Below, piece by piece: positions 1 to 7,816 of a DNA stretch of 20,424 nt. Made by a program: the position numbers and the translations under genes. The first letter of the stretch is position 1. The number at the start of each line of letters is the position of its first letter. The notes under the pieces were generated by a model. The model worked only from the letters and a program-made list of their open reading frames with translations. It was not told where the DNA came from and made no database searches. The stretch is from an uncultured Elusimicrobia bacterium (GTDB taxonomy: Bacteria; RUG730). The DNA lies in NCBI GenBank assembly GCA_900321865.1, contig ONXP01000045.1, positions 1 to 20,424 on the forward strand. The letters are read 5' to 3'.

Positions 1-2
1 TA

Positions 3-164
3 AAATTAAATAAAGAATTATTTAAAAAGAATAAAAAAGGTAGTGCTATACCACATTTGAATAAAGATATATTTTATAATCTCCTTTTCCCTCTCCCACC
101 ACTTTTAGAACAAAAAAGAATTGCAGAAAAGATAGAAAAAATGTTTGAAAAAATTGATATTTAA
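3..164 (+). pseudogene. hsdS: Type I restriction specificity subunit HsdS, 3' end only, apparently truncated
   Basis: The frame is open from the left edge to a TAA at 162-164 (53 residues seen). It carries the hallmark of the conserved helix that follows a target-recognition domain in HsdS: GSAIPHLNKDIF, then PLPPLLEQKRIAEKIE. HsdS reads the DNA target for a type I restriction-modification complex (HsdR2M2S). The 5' part lies outside the window. The protein stops only about ten residues after the LPP-EQ motif, at FEKIDI, whereas this helix normally runs on for several more turns. No continuation is visible in other frames after the stop. It could be a naturally short half-subunit or a truncated remnant. 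The family assignment is fairly secure from the motif; the broken status is inferred. It converges with the minus-strand module to its right. Confidence 0.8.
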
Positions 165-327
165 AATTTTTTAAATAATCCAGAATAAATTTCATTATCA
201 TTCAAATGGAAAAACTGAAAATAAATTTATGTATAAAAAAGTATATTTAAAAAAGATTTTTTATTAATCTTATAACTTTTAAATGGCCTTACTAATAAAA
301 CAAAATATTAAATTTACTAAAAATTAT
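165..327. other. AT-rich gap between convergent hsdS and ASCH remnant
   Basis: No gene is visible. It holds a weak hairpin-like AAGATT/AATCTT pair around 254-271 and the left copy of an AT-rich repeat (243-266) that recurs at 2383-2410. A bidirectional terminator function is possible, but the stem has almost no GC pairs. Confidence 0.4.
243..266. repeat. Left copy of AT-rich direct repeat flanking the R-M module
   Basis: ATATTTAAAAAAGA followed by TTTTTTATTA. The same 14-base block, then GA, then TTTTTTAT recurs at 2383-2410 in the same orientation. The two copies bracket the ASCH remnant, nuclease and methyltransferase. Chance similarity is possible given the base composition. Confidence 0.35.
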
Positions 328-567
328 TTAAATTAAATTATTTAAAGCTTTATTTATATTTTTAAATCTATTTAAATAAAAAAATGATTGAGGCGGGGAA
401 AAAGATTCTTCTATTTTTCTAGGATCAATAGGATTTATCTTTTTAAATTTTTTAATTTCTATTGCATATCCATTTTCTTTACCTTTAAAATAATCAAAAA
501 AATCTTTCTTACTCATTCCACTAAATTCTTTAGTTTCTTCCCAAATTTTTTCAATTCTTATTAAAAA
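328..567 (-). pseudogene. ASCH-domain protein, 5'-truncated remnant
   Basis: The frame is open from an in-frame TAA just upstream of 567 to the stop at 328 (79 residues). The only methionine, at 516, lies inside the conserved part, so a 62-residue protein starting there would lack the segment IRIEKIWEETKEFSGM. The visible pattern (IWE-TK--SG, FFDYFKGKENGYAIEI, a conserved proline turn NPIDP, SPPQSFFYL) matches the C-terminal half of ASCH-type proteins of roughly 130 residues. ASCH is a PUA-like fold linked to RNA or nucleotide binding. The N-terminal half, with the first strands and basic residues, is absent; the nuclease gene occupies that space in a different frame. I read it as a decayed gene, possibly cut by arrival of the R-M pair. 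A short expressed fragment cannot be excluded. Confidence 0.6.
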
Positions 568-572
568 TTATT

Positions 573-1091
573 TTAAGTTTGTGAACACCCAATAGGTTTC
601 CTTTTATATAATTTTATAAAATCATTTAAAATAATTTTCTCTGCTCTTTTAGAAGGAGGAAAGCTATCTTTATACTTTTTTCCAAAAAGTTCATATTCTG
701 GTTTGTCTGGGAAAAAAGCAAAAACTTCTATTTTTTTATTTATTTTTAATAAACTTTGTAAAACGAAATAATTAGTTGTAGAATTCGTTCCAGAAATTCT
801 ATATTCCACTTTTCCACAATTATACGATTGAACTCTTTTTATAATAGATGTTATAGTATTTCCTATTTTAAATATTTTATTCTCTATAACAAAAATGTAG
901 ACTAATCCTTCTTTATTTATAAAATCTTCATTTATAATTTCTATATCTAATTTTTCTTGATTATTATTAGGAATTAGGTTACACAAATGAAAAAAATATT
1001 CCTTATATTTAAAATCTGTATAATCAAATTCATTATTTAAATCATTAATACTTTTTAATAAAACTATATTTCTATTTTTATTTTTTTTCAT
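573..1091 (-). CDS. GIY-YIG-like restriction endonuclease (type II R-M partner)
   Basis: 172 residues. From about residue 63 the sequence reads EGLVYIFVIENKIFKIGNTI, which fits a GIY-YIG-type core (the GIY position is LVYIF and the YIG position is FKIG). It is followed by a conserved arginine and a tyrosine-cysteine-glycine turn (KRVQSYNCG). A glutamate in KRAEKIILNDF near residue 150 is a candidate for the metal-binding Glu. The final KPIGC resembles the C-terminal end of GIY-YIG restriction enzymes. The start ATG lies inside the 3' end of the methyltransferase gene (14-base overlap), which implies translational coupling with the modification enzyme made first. The role, double-strand cleavage of unmethylated DNA, is inferred from motif and context. 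Recognition sequence unknown. T5orf172-type non-restriction nucleases are the main alternative. Confidence 0.65.
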   Translation of the reverse strand: MKKNKNRNIVLLKSINDLNNEFDYTDFKYKEYFFHLCNLIPNNNQEKLDIEIINEDFINKEGLVYIFVIENKIFKIGNTITSIIKRVQSYNCGKVEYRISGTNSTTNYFVLQSLLKINKKIEVFAFFPDKPEYELFGKKYKDSFPPSKRAEKIILNDFIKLYKRKPIGCSQT

Positions 1092-2358
1092 AATATTTTT
1101 TATTAAACCTTTTTATAAAAAGATTCTCTTCATCTGTTAGTTTAAATGTATTATACAATGGGAAGTTTTGTAATATTCTAATATTGTTAAAATTCCCATA
1201 TCTAGTTATATTATTTAAAAATTTATATATTTCATTATCTAATTCCATTTTTATATTTTTTGCTTCTTCAAAAGAATTACATCTAATAAAAGCTATACTT
1301 TGTGTCATTCCACAATTATCTATAAATGTTAAATATTGATTAGTAAGTGATATAAAAACCTTATATCCATCTTGATATTTATGTGGAATACTACTATATA
1401 CAATTTGGGTAGGAGTATGAATTAATTTATATTTAAAAATAATACTTTTTTCTTTGCTTATAAATTGTTTTTTTGTAGTTCTATGCAAATAACTAGTAGT
1501 TTCTATTTTATATTTACATAAATTATCATTATTTAATGTTTTATTGATAATTTTTCTAACAATTTCAGAATAATACAAAGGAATATACTTGATTTTTTTA
1601 TCTAATTTACAAATCTGTTTATCTTTAATAACATAATTATTTGTAACTGTAAAAGAATTTTTATTCTGCACTTTTTGAAGTAAAAACCAAGTAAAAGAGG
1701 AGCCTACCTTAGGAAACCATTTTTTAGCTCCATTAATATCTAAATGAATAAACTGATATTGACTTAATAAATTAGGTAAAATATTTCTGTCAGAAAATGA
1801 CATCCAATTATTAGGAACAATAAATAAAATATATCCATATTTTTTAGTAATCATTAACGACTTTCTGATAAATTCTCTCGATAGATTATGATTTTTAGAA
1901 ATTCGTTTCCCTTTATTAAATTTAGCATAAGGAGGATTGGAAACAACTAAATCATATTTTTCTTCTTCTTCAAAAGTAAGAAAATCTTTTATACTCAGAT
2001 TAATATCATCCCCAAAATATTTTTTTAGATTTTCAATTCTTTTAATATTTATTTCATTAAAATATAAATTTTTTAAATCTACTTTTGTAGAAATATAAGC
2101 ATGAAAATTTCCATTTCCACAAGAATTATCTAATATCTTTAAATTTTTTCTTTCCCAAAAAGAATTAGGAATGGTATCAACCATTTCTTTCACACATTCC
2201 ATAGGAGTACAAATATCGTTAGAATTAACAAAATGCGAAACATCTTTATTAAGACTATTAAAATAATCTTTTATATCATTAAAATTCTTATTAAAAAAAT
2301 TAAACTTATATATTTTATTTAGACTTACTTTCTCTTTTATATTTAAAACTCTTTCCAT
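1078..2358 (-). CDS. Gamma-class adenine-specific DNA methyltransferase (type II R-M)
   Basis: 426 residues from the ATG at 2358; a TTG one codon upstream also fits but the ATG lies better behind GGAAG. A motif X-like segment (CTPMECVKEM, about 50-59) precedes motif I, the SAM-binding LDNSCGNGNF (about 76-85). Motif IV, the catalytic SNPPY (about 140-144), is next, then an Asn-Asn-Trp segment near 184. A long C-terminal part without catalytic motifs follows and should be the target-recognition domain. The X-I-IV-TRD order and NPPY mark an N6-adenine gamma-class enzyme. It would transfer methyl from SAM to adenine and protect the host from the nuclease encoded immediately downstream, with which it overlaps by 14 bases in an A-rich tract. 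Isolated context next to a tRNA and hsdS/ASCH remnants suggests horizontal acquisition. Confidence 0.88.
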   Translation of the reverse strand: MERVLNIKEKVSLNKIYKFNFFNKNFNDIKDYFNSLNKDVSHFVNSNDICTPMECVKEMVDTIPNSFWERKNLKILDNSCGNGNFHAYISTKVDLKNLYFNEINIKRIENLKKYFGDDINLSIKDFLTFEEEEKYDLVVSNPPYAKFNKGKRISKNHNLSREFIRKSLMITKKYGYILFIVPNNWMSFSDRNILPNLLSQYQFIHLDINGAKKWFPKVGSSFTWFLLQKVQNKNSFTVTNNYVIKDKQICKLDKKIKYIPLYYSEIVRKIINKTLNNDNLCKYKIETTSYLHRTTKKQFISKEKSIIFKYKLIHTPTQIVYSSIPHKYQDGYKVFISLTNQYLTFIDNCGMTQSIAFIRCNSFEEAKNIKMELDNEIYKFLNNITRYGNFNNIRILQNFPLYNTFKLTDEENLFIKRFNKKYYEKK

Positions 2359-2382
2359 CAAATAACTTCCAAAAAAATCTTA

Positions 2383-2410
2383 ATATTTAAAAAAGAGATT
2401 TTTTATAATA
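2383..2410. repeat. Right copy of AT-rich direct repeat flanking the R-M module
   Basis: ATATTTAAAAAAGA, then GA, then TTTTTTATAATA. It matches the copy at 243-266 except for the two-base insertion and one extra base near the end. It lies just upstream of the methyltransferase start, so it could instead be part of that gene's leader or promoter. Confidence 0.35.
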
Positions 2411-2476
2411 AAAATACCAAATAATATAAAAATTATTGATAAACACAAAACACACACATATATAATTTACAGAACT

Positions 2477-2561
2477 CGGAGAGGGAGGGATTCGAACCCC
2501 CGCGCCCTTTCGGACCAACGGTTTTCAAGACCGCCGCGATTAGCCACTCTGCCACCTCTCC
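2477..2561 (-). tRNA. tRNA-Ser (anticodon UGA)
   Basis: Reads GGAGAGGTGGCAGAGTGGCT at the 5' end. It folds as a class II tRNA: 7-bp acceptor stem GGAGAGG/CCTCTCC with G73, anticodon loop CTTGAAA (TGA at positions 34-36), a long variable arm (GGTCCGAAAGGGCGC region) and T-loop GGTTCGAATCC. The length and long variable arm agree with serine. CCA is not encoded: the bases after G73 are AGT. It stands alone, with its own promoter upstream, and sits at the junction between the R-M patch and the core genes, a common landing site for mobile DNA. Confidence 0.97.
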
Positions 2562-2589
2562 AAAGCAAAAAAGAAATGAAACTCGTATT

Positions 2590-2618
2590 ATGTTATTTTA
2601 TAAGAAATTTTTTGTCAA
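2590..2618 (-). promoter_or_regulatory. Sigma-70 promoter for tRNA-Ser
   Basis: On the minus strand, TTGACA (2613-2618) is followed after exactly 17 bases by TAACAT (2590-2595). The -10 ends 28 bases before the tRNA 5' end, so the transcript would begin near 2583. The perfect -35 box stands out in a region otherwise made of A/T runs. Confidence 0.7.
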
Positions 2619-2939
2619 TTATTTTTTATTTTAAATTATATAAATAATATTTTTTTTATTTTAAAATTAATATACTTCTACTAAAAAATTATCCTTTCAC
2701 AAAATCTATATAAAAATAACTATAATTTAAAAAAAATAAATCTTATAAAATCTATATTTATATAAAAATTATCACTACATAATATTATTAATAAAACAAA
2801 CTGCAAAATATCACTTTAACAAAAAATAACCAAATTAAAGTAAAAATATTTAGTTAAATACAATTTTTAAAAAACTTATTTAATAAAACAAAAATAATCT
2901 TAAAATAAAAAAAATAAAAAATAAACCACTAATAAAAAT
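2619..2939. other. Extremely AT-rich intergenic stretch, no gene found
   Basis: About 320 bases between the end of yifB and the tRNA-Ser promoter, mostly A/T homopolymer runs with stops in all frames. The only structure I see is a 7-bp inverted pair (ACTTTAA/TTAAAGT, about 2813-2841), too weak to call. The yifB transcript presumably ends here, but no convincing terminator is visible. Confidence 0.5.
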
Positions 2940-4466
2940 TTAATTCCCAAAATGATCAAAAAATCTATACTGCACTGCTTCCTTTATATGATAATCTTTT
3001 ATATTTTCCTCGCCTTCCATATCTGCTATAGTTCTAGATACTTTTAAAATCCTAGCATAAGATCTAGCAGAAAGTTTATATTTTTCTACTGCAAATTTTA
3101 ATATTTTTGATCCATTTTCATCTAATTCACAATATTTTTTTATATCGCTATTATTCATATCAGAATTGGTTTTAACTTTTTTATATCTTTCTCTTTGTAA
3201 TTCTCTGGCCATCTTTACTCTTTTTCTAATTATTTCAGAAGATTCTGGCTCTTTTTTTTCTGACAATTCATCGTATTTTATTAAAGGAACATCAATATGT
3301 AAATCAATTCTATCTAAAAGCGGCCCTGATATTTTATTAGTGTATCTAGAAATCTGAATACTGGTGCAATGGCATTCCTTTACATTAGTTCCATAATATC
3401 CACATGGACATGGATTCATAGCAGCAACCAGCATAACTCTAGCAGGAAAATCTATAGATCTATTAGCCCTTGATATTGTCACTTTCCTCTCTTCTAGTGG
3501 TTGCCTTAATACTTCTAAAACATTCCTATTAAATTCTGGAAGTTCATCTAAAAACAAAACTCCATTATGTGCCTTAGACACTTCCCCAGGTTTTGGAATA
3601 CTAGATCCACCTATCAAAGCTACATCACTAATAGTATGATGCGGAGATCTAAAAGGTCTAGTTCTCACTATCTGAGTACCATTCGGCAATATTCCTGAGA
3701 CACTATGAATTTTGGTTGTCTCTATTGCCTCTTCTATGGTCATCTCTGGCAAAATTGTAGAAATTCTTTTTGCTAGCATTGTCTTCCCAGAACCAGGAGG
3801 TCCAACCATCAAAATATTATGATTCCCGCTCGCTGCTATCTCTAGTGCTCTTCTAGCTAGTGCCTGCCCTTTTATATCTTTCATATCAAATTCTGTATAA
3901 TAATTTAAAAAATTATTCTTTAAATTATCATTATGATAACTTTTTATAGCTATTTTATTATTTAAAAAATCTATCGTTTCTAATAAATTTTTAACAGGAA
4001 TTATTTTTATTCCATCAATTATAGATACTTCACTAAAATTTGATTGTGGTAAAATTATTCCTTTAAAACCTTTTTCCTTCGCTAAAATTGCTAGTGAAAG
4101 TGCTCCCCTAATGTGCCTAATTTCTCCAGATAACGATAACTCCCCAAATATTAAATAATCTTTTAAAACATCTAAATTTTCTATATATTCCATAGTAGCT
4201 AAAATTCCAACAGCAATAGGAAGATCAAATAATGTTCCTTCTTTTTTTATATCCGCAGGAGCTAAGTTTATAGTAATTTTTTTAGATTTATAACAAAAGT
4301 TAGAATTTTTTATGGCTGGGATTATTCTGTCTTTACTTTCTTTTACCGATGCATCAGGAAGTCCTACAATATTAAACATTGGAATGCCATTTTGGGTGTC
4401 TATTTCTATTTCTATTAAAGCCCCATCTATCCCCTCAATGGCTCCACTATAACAAAAAGTTAACAT
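2940..4466 (-). CDS. yifB: YifB/ComM-type Mg-chelatase-like AAA+ ATPase
   Basis: 508 residues, full length for the family. The N-terminal ChlI/Lon-protease-like domain contains the family motif FNIVGLPDASVKES (31-44) and ITINLAPADIKKEG. The AAA+ module follows with Walker A GPPGSGKT (222-229), Walker B VLFLDE (303-308), the cysteine motif NPCPCGYYG (351-359) and the sensor/arginine segment SGPLLDRIDLH. In transformable bacteria ComM is a hexameric helicase that drives branch migration during integration of incoming single-stranded DNA; many non-competent species also keep it. The start ATG follows GGAGAAGAG. It is the last gene of a minus-strand run, 45 bases after the ABC ATPase. No competence partner such as dprA lies next to it, so its role here is inferred from family only. 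Confidence 0.95.
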   Translation of the reverse strand: MLTFCYSGAIEGIDGALIEIEIDTQNGIPMFNIVGLPDASVKESKDRIIPAIKNSNFCYKSKKITINLAPADIKKEGTLFDLPIAVGILATMEYIENLDVLKDYLIFGELSLSGEIRHIRGALSLAILAKEKGFKGIILPQSNFSEVSIIDGIKIIPVKNLLETIDFLNNKIAIKSYHNDNLKNNFLNYYTEFDMKDIKGQALARRALEIAASGNHNILMVGPPGSGKTMLAKRISTILPEMTIEEAIETTKIHSVSGILPNGTQIVRTRPFRSPHHTISDVALIGGSSIPKPGEVSKAHNGVLFLDELPEFNRNVLEVLRQPLEERKVTISRANRSIDFPARVMLVAAMNPCPCGYYGTNVKECHCTSIQISRYTNKISGPLLDRIDLHIDVPLIKYDELSEKKEPESSEIIRKRVKMARELQRERYKKVKTNSDMNNSDIKKYCELDENGSKILKFAVEKYKLSARSYARILKVSRTIADMEGEENIKDYHIKEAVQYRFFDHFGN

Positions 4467-4511
4467 CTATTTCTCTTCTCCAAAAAGTTCAACATCTTCC
4501 TAAAATTAAAA

Positions 4512-5282
4512 CTAAAATTCAGGATAAAAAAAACCGCTTTTTTTATTTATAAAAATGTCAATATCTAAAACATTTTTTAAATTTTCTCTATTCATCAAAT
4601 CGTCTTTATCACCAGATTTATAAATTTCTCCATTTTTTAAAAAAATAATTTTTTCTATGCTAGGCAAAATTTCATCGATACTATGCGTAACCAAAACTAA
4701 ATTTATTCCTGTTTTTATTAAATTTTCTAATTCATATAAAAATTCTCTTTTTGAGGCCAAGTCTAACCCATTACAAGGCTCATCTAAAATAAGAATTTTG
4801 GGCGAAAAAACCATCGCCCTAGCTATCAAAATTTTTTTCATCTCACCACAAGAAAGCGTTTCAAAAATTCTATTTTCTAAATTTTTTATATGAAAAAATT
4901 CCATTATTTCATCTATTTTATCATTTTGCCAAGGTTCTAAATTCTCCCAAATTCCGATACTTGAAAAAAACCCAGATCCTACCACCTCTCTAACTATAAT
5001 ATTTCTATTGTAATATTCTAAATCATTATTTACAAGTCCTATTTTTTTTCGAAAATCCCAAATATTCATCCCTACGGTATTTTGCCCAAAAATTTCGACT
5101 TCGCCTAGGCTAGGATAAATTGATGTCGACAAAACCTTTAACAAAAAAGATTTTCCAGAACCATTTCGTCCAATAATAGCTAAATTTTCGCCTTGATTAA
5201 TTTTAAAAGAAATATTTTTCAATAAATAATTTTTATCACGAATAACAGAGATATTTTTTACATTGATAGAGATATTTTGCAT
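4512..5282 (-). CDS. ABC transporter-like ATPase (YlmA/ModF-like), no permease nearby
   Basis: 256 residues with a complete nucleotide-binding domain: Walker A GRNGSGKS (38-45), a Q-loop position replaced by VNNDLEY (about 84-90), signature LSCGEMKK (143-150), Walker B KILILDEP (162-169) and H-loop His200. The insert with GSGFFSSIGIWENL between Walker A and the signature resembles the stand-alone YlmA/ModF group. The start lies 3 bases after the fumC stop, so translation is probably coupled. No membrane component or binding protein is adjacent. It may serve a permease encoded elsewhere or act as a soluble ABC protein; substrate unknown. Confidence 0.85.
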   Translation of the reverse strand: MQNISINVKNISVIRDKNYLLKNISFKINQGENLAIIGRNGSGKSFLLKVLSTSIYPSLGEVEIFGQNTVGMNIWDFRKKIGLVNNDLEYYNRNIIVREVVGSGFFSSIGIWENLEPWQNDKIDEIMEFFHIKNLENRIFETLSCGEMKKILIARAMVFSPKILILDEPCNGLDLASKREFLYELENLIKTGINLVLVTHSIDEILPSIEKIIFLKNGEIYKSGDKDDLMNRENLKNVLDIDIFINKKSGFFYPEF

Positions 5283-5285
5283 AAC

Positions 5286-6644
5286 TTAAACCATTTCTTC
5301 AACTTTTACAATTTTATCAAAATCTTCACTTTTAAATTCAAATTTTTCGCAAGCTTCCTTTAAATTTAAGTCATTTTCATAGGCATATTTGACTATTTCT
5401 GCCACCCTGTCATACCCCAAAATAGGGCTAAGCCTCGTCGCTAGCATTAAAGATTTGTCTAAATTTTCTTTAATCTTTTTTTTATTCGGTTTTATTCCTA
5501 AAATTGTTTTACTAAAAAGTGATTTTATTCCATCTGAAAGCAAATAAACTGATTGCAAAAAACTGTTTATTATAAGTGGCATACAAACATTCAGCTCAAA
5601 ATTTCCACTCATCGCCCCTAAACCAATGCTATTATCGTTGGATAAAACCTGATAGCAAAGCATTATCATAGCCTCACATTGTGTAGGATTGATCTTTCCA
5701 GGCATAATAGACGATCCTGCCTCAAGGCTTGGAATAGTTATTTCACCAATTCCAGATCTAGGACCCGACGAAAGCCAACGAATATCGTTTGAAATTTTTA
5801 TAAGATCTAAAGCTAAAACCTTTAAACTGCTATGTAAAAAAGCTATTTCTCCACGGCTCGTCATTTCATAAAATTTATTTTCACTAGAAAAAAATTCTTC
5901 CCCTAAAATATTCGAAATTTCCTCTGCCACATCTTTCCCAAAATTTTTACTGGCATTTAGTCCCGTCCCCACAGCAGTCCCGCCTATCGCTAAATTTTTT
6001 ATAAAAAAAAGCGATTTTTCTATCATCAGTTTATCGTTTTTTAACATTCCTAAATACCCTAAAAATTCCTGCCCCAAAGTAATAGGCACGGCATCCTGCA
6101 AGTGAGTTCTACCTATTTTTATAACATCTTTATTTTCGTCAATTTTGTTGTCTAAAATTTTAATAGCATAATCAAGAACTGGAAAAAGTTTGTTCTTTAC
6201 AGCCAAAAAAGCTGCTATATGAATAGCACTAGGAAAAACATCATTTGAACTCTGAGACATATTTATATGATCGTTAGGATGAAGATGATCGTTTTCTGAT
6301 AGCAATTTGTTTGATAAATTGGCAATAACTTCATTGACATTCATATTAGTCTGGGTTCCACTACCTGTTTGCCAAAGACTCAAAGGAAATTCCATATTAT
6401 ACTTTTTTGCTAAAATTTCATCGATTGTTTTTATTATTGCTTCTTTTTGCGAAAGAGTTAATTTTTGATTTTTAAAATTTACCAAAGCACAAGCTTTTTT
6501 TATAATGCTAATAGCATAAACAACGTCTAGAGGCATTTTTTCAGTGTTAATTTTAAAATTTTCTAGACTTCTCTGGGTATTCACTCCCCAATTTTTATCT
6601 TCTTCTATCTTTATAGTTCCAAAACTATCTTTATATTCTTTCAT
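5286..6644 (-). CDS. fumC: Class II fumarate hydratase
   Basis: 452 residues, close to the usual length of about 460. Motifs appear in family order: GSGTQTNMNVNEVIAN (94-109), NMSQSSNDVFPSAIH (128-142), GRTHLQDAVP (178-187, with the catalytic-site histidine), and the fumarase/aspartase signature GSSIMPGKINP (310-320) carrying the catalytic serine. The AVGTGLNA segment and overall pattern favour fumarase over aspartase. It interconverts fumarate and L-malate in the cytosol without an iron-sulfur cluster. The ATG follows AAGG, which overlaps the stop of the upstream malic-enzyme gene (7-base gap). That coupling points to a fumarate-malate-pyruvate route. Confidence 0.95.
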   Translation of the reverse strand: MKEYKDSFGTIKIEEDKNWGVNTQRSLENFKINTEKMPLDVVYAISIIKKACALVNFKNQKLTLSQKEAIIKTIDEILAKKYNMEFPLSLWQTGSGTQTNMNVNEVIANLSNKLLSENDHLHPNDHINMSQSSNDVFPSAIHIAAFLAVKNKLFPVLDYAIKILDNKIDENKDVIKIGRTHLQDAVPITLGQEFLGYLGMLKNDKLMIEKSLFFIKNLAIGGTAVGTGLNASKNFGKDVAEEISNILGEEFFSSENKFYEMTSRGEIAFLHSSLKVLALDLIKISNDIRWLSSGPRSGIGEITIPSLEAGSSIMPGKINPTQCEAMIMLCYQVLSNDNSIGLGAMSGNFELNVCMPLIINSFLQSVYLLSDGIKSLFSKTILGIKPNKKKIKENLDKSLMLATRLSPILGYDRVAEIVKYAYENDLNLKEACEKFEFKSEDFDKIVKVEEMV

Positions 6645-6651
6645 AAAAACC

Positions 6652-7809
6652 TTAAAAATTATCTTTATTATTTTTAACAGCTTCGGAAACTTTTATAACT
6701 ACTCTTTTATCAAAAGGATCCGGAATAATATAATCGTCATTTAATTCAGTGTCCGAAATAATATTAGCTATAGAAATGGATGCATCTATTTTCATTTTTT
6801 CTGTAACTTTTTTGGCTGACGATTCCAAAAGCCCTTTAAAAATGCCAGGAAATGCTAAAAGATTGTTTATTTGATTTTTACTGTCAGACCTGCCTGAACC
6901 CACTATTCTAGCTCCATAACTTTTGGCAAGGCTAGGCATAATCTCAGGAATAGGATTCGCCATAGGAAAAACTATTGAATCATGGTTCATAGATTTTATC
7001 ATTTCCTCGTCTACTAAATTTGCTCTAGATACACCAATAAATACATCGCTATTTTTAATAACATCTTTTAAAGAGCCTTTTTCCTTAAAAAGATTAGTTA
7101 TTTTTGACATTTCAGCCTGATAAGGATTTAGATTTTCCGCTCCATCATAAATAGCACCATTAATATCACACAAAATAACATTCCCAAATTTCATATTTAT
7201 TAGATGCCTAGCTATAGCTATTCCTGCCGCTCCCGCCCCATTTATAACTATTTTTGCATCACCAAGTTTTCTCCCAGTTAATTTAAAAGCATTATACAAA
7301 GCTGCCCCTAAGACAATAGCAGTCCCATGCTGGTCGTCGTGAAAAACTGGAATATCGCAAATCTCTTTTAATCTTTTTTCTATCTCAAAACACCTCGGTG
7401 CTGAAATATCTTCTAAATTTATCGCTCCAAAACTTTTTGATATTAAATAAATCGTTCTAACTAACTCATCCACATCATTCGTATCTAGACATATAGGAAT
7501 AGCATCAACACCTGCAAATTCCTTTAAAAGAACACATTTCCCTTCCATTACTGGCATAGATGCCTCTGGACCTATATTCCCCAGCCCCAAAACCGCCGAG
7601 CCATCCGTAATCACCGCAACCAAATGCCCACGCCTAGTTAACTCATAACTTTTTTTATTATCGTTTTTTATCTCAAGACATGCCTCAGCAACACCAGGAG
7701 TATAAGCGAGAGATAAATCTTCTCTAGATTTTATATTAACTCTAGAAATTACTTCTATTTTGCCCTGCCAGGCTTTATGCTTTTTTAAAGCTTCTTCTTT
7801 TATATCCAT
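6652..7809 (-). CDS. NAD(P)-dependent malic enzyme, short form
   Basis: 385 residues, the size of short bacterial malic enzymes without the phosphotransacetylase-like extension. It has LAYTPGVAEA (catalytic Tyr36), GSAVLGLGNIG (71-81), the general-base lysine at 91 (EGKCVLLKEFAG), the metal site LEDIS (132-136) with FHDDQHGTA (156-164), and the nucleotide-binding GAGAAG (191-196). It oxidatively decarboxylates malate to pyruvate and CO2. The second glycine loop (VGSGRSD, near 310) is also present. NAD versus NADP use cannot be decided by eye. It lies between aroE (7 bases) and fumC (7 bases) and is probably co-transcribed with both. Confidence 0.95.
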   Translation of the reverse strand: MDIKEEALKKHKAWQGKIEVISRVNIKSREDLSLAYTPGVAEACLEIKNDNKKSYELTRRGHLVAVITDGSAVLGLGNIGPEASMPVMEGKCVLLKEFAGVDAIPICLDTNDVDELVRTIYLISKSFGAINLEDISAPRCFEIEKRLKEICDIPVFHDDQHGTAIVLGAALYNAFKLTGRKLGDAKIVINGAGAAGIAIARHLINMKFGNVILCDINGAIYDGAENLNPYQAEMSKITNLFKEKGSLKDVIKNSDVFIGVSRANLVDEEMIKSMNHDSIVFPMANPIPEIMPSLAKSYGARIVGSGRSDSKNQINNLLAFPGIFKGLLESSAKKVTEKMKIDASISIANIISDTELNDDYIIPDPFDKRVVIKVSEAVKNNKDNF

Positions 7810-7816
7810 AAAAAAC

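Noticed and set aside
1-2600. CRISPR array or transposase in the accessory patch
   Set aside because: No spaced repeats of array type, no transposase motifs and no terminal inverted repeats were seen.
2813-2841. A 7-bp inverted pair ACTTTAA/TTAAAGT downstream of yifB
   Set aside because: Too short and AT-only, with no T-run directly after it; expected by chance in this composition.
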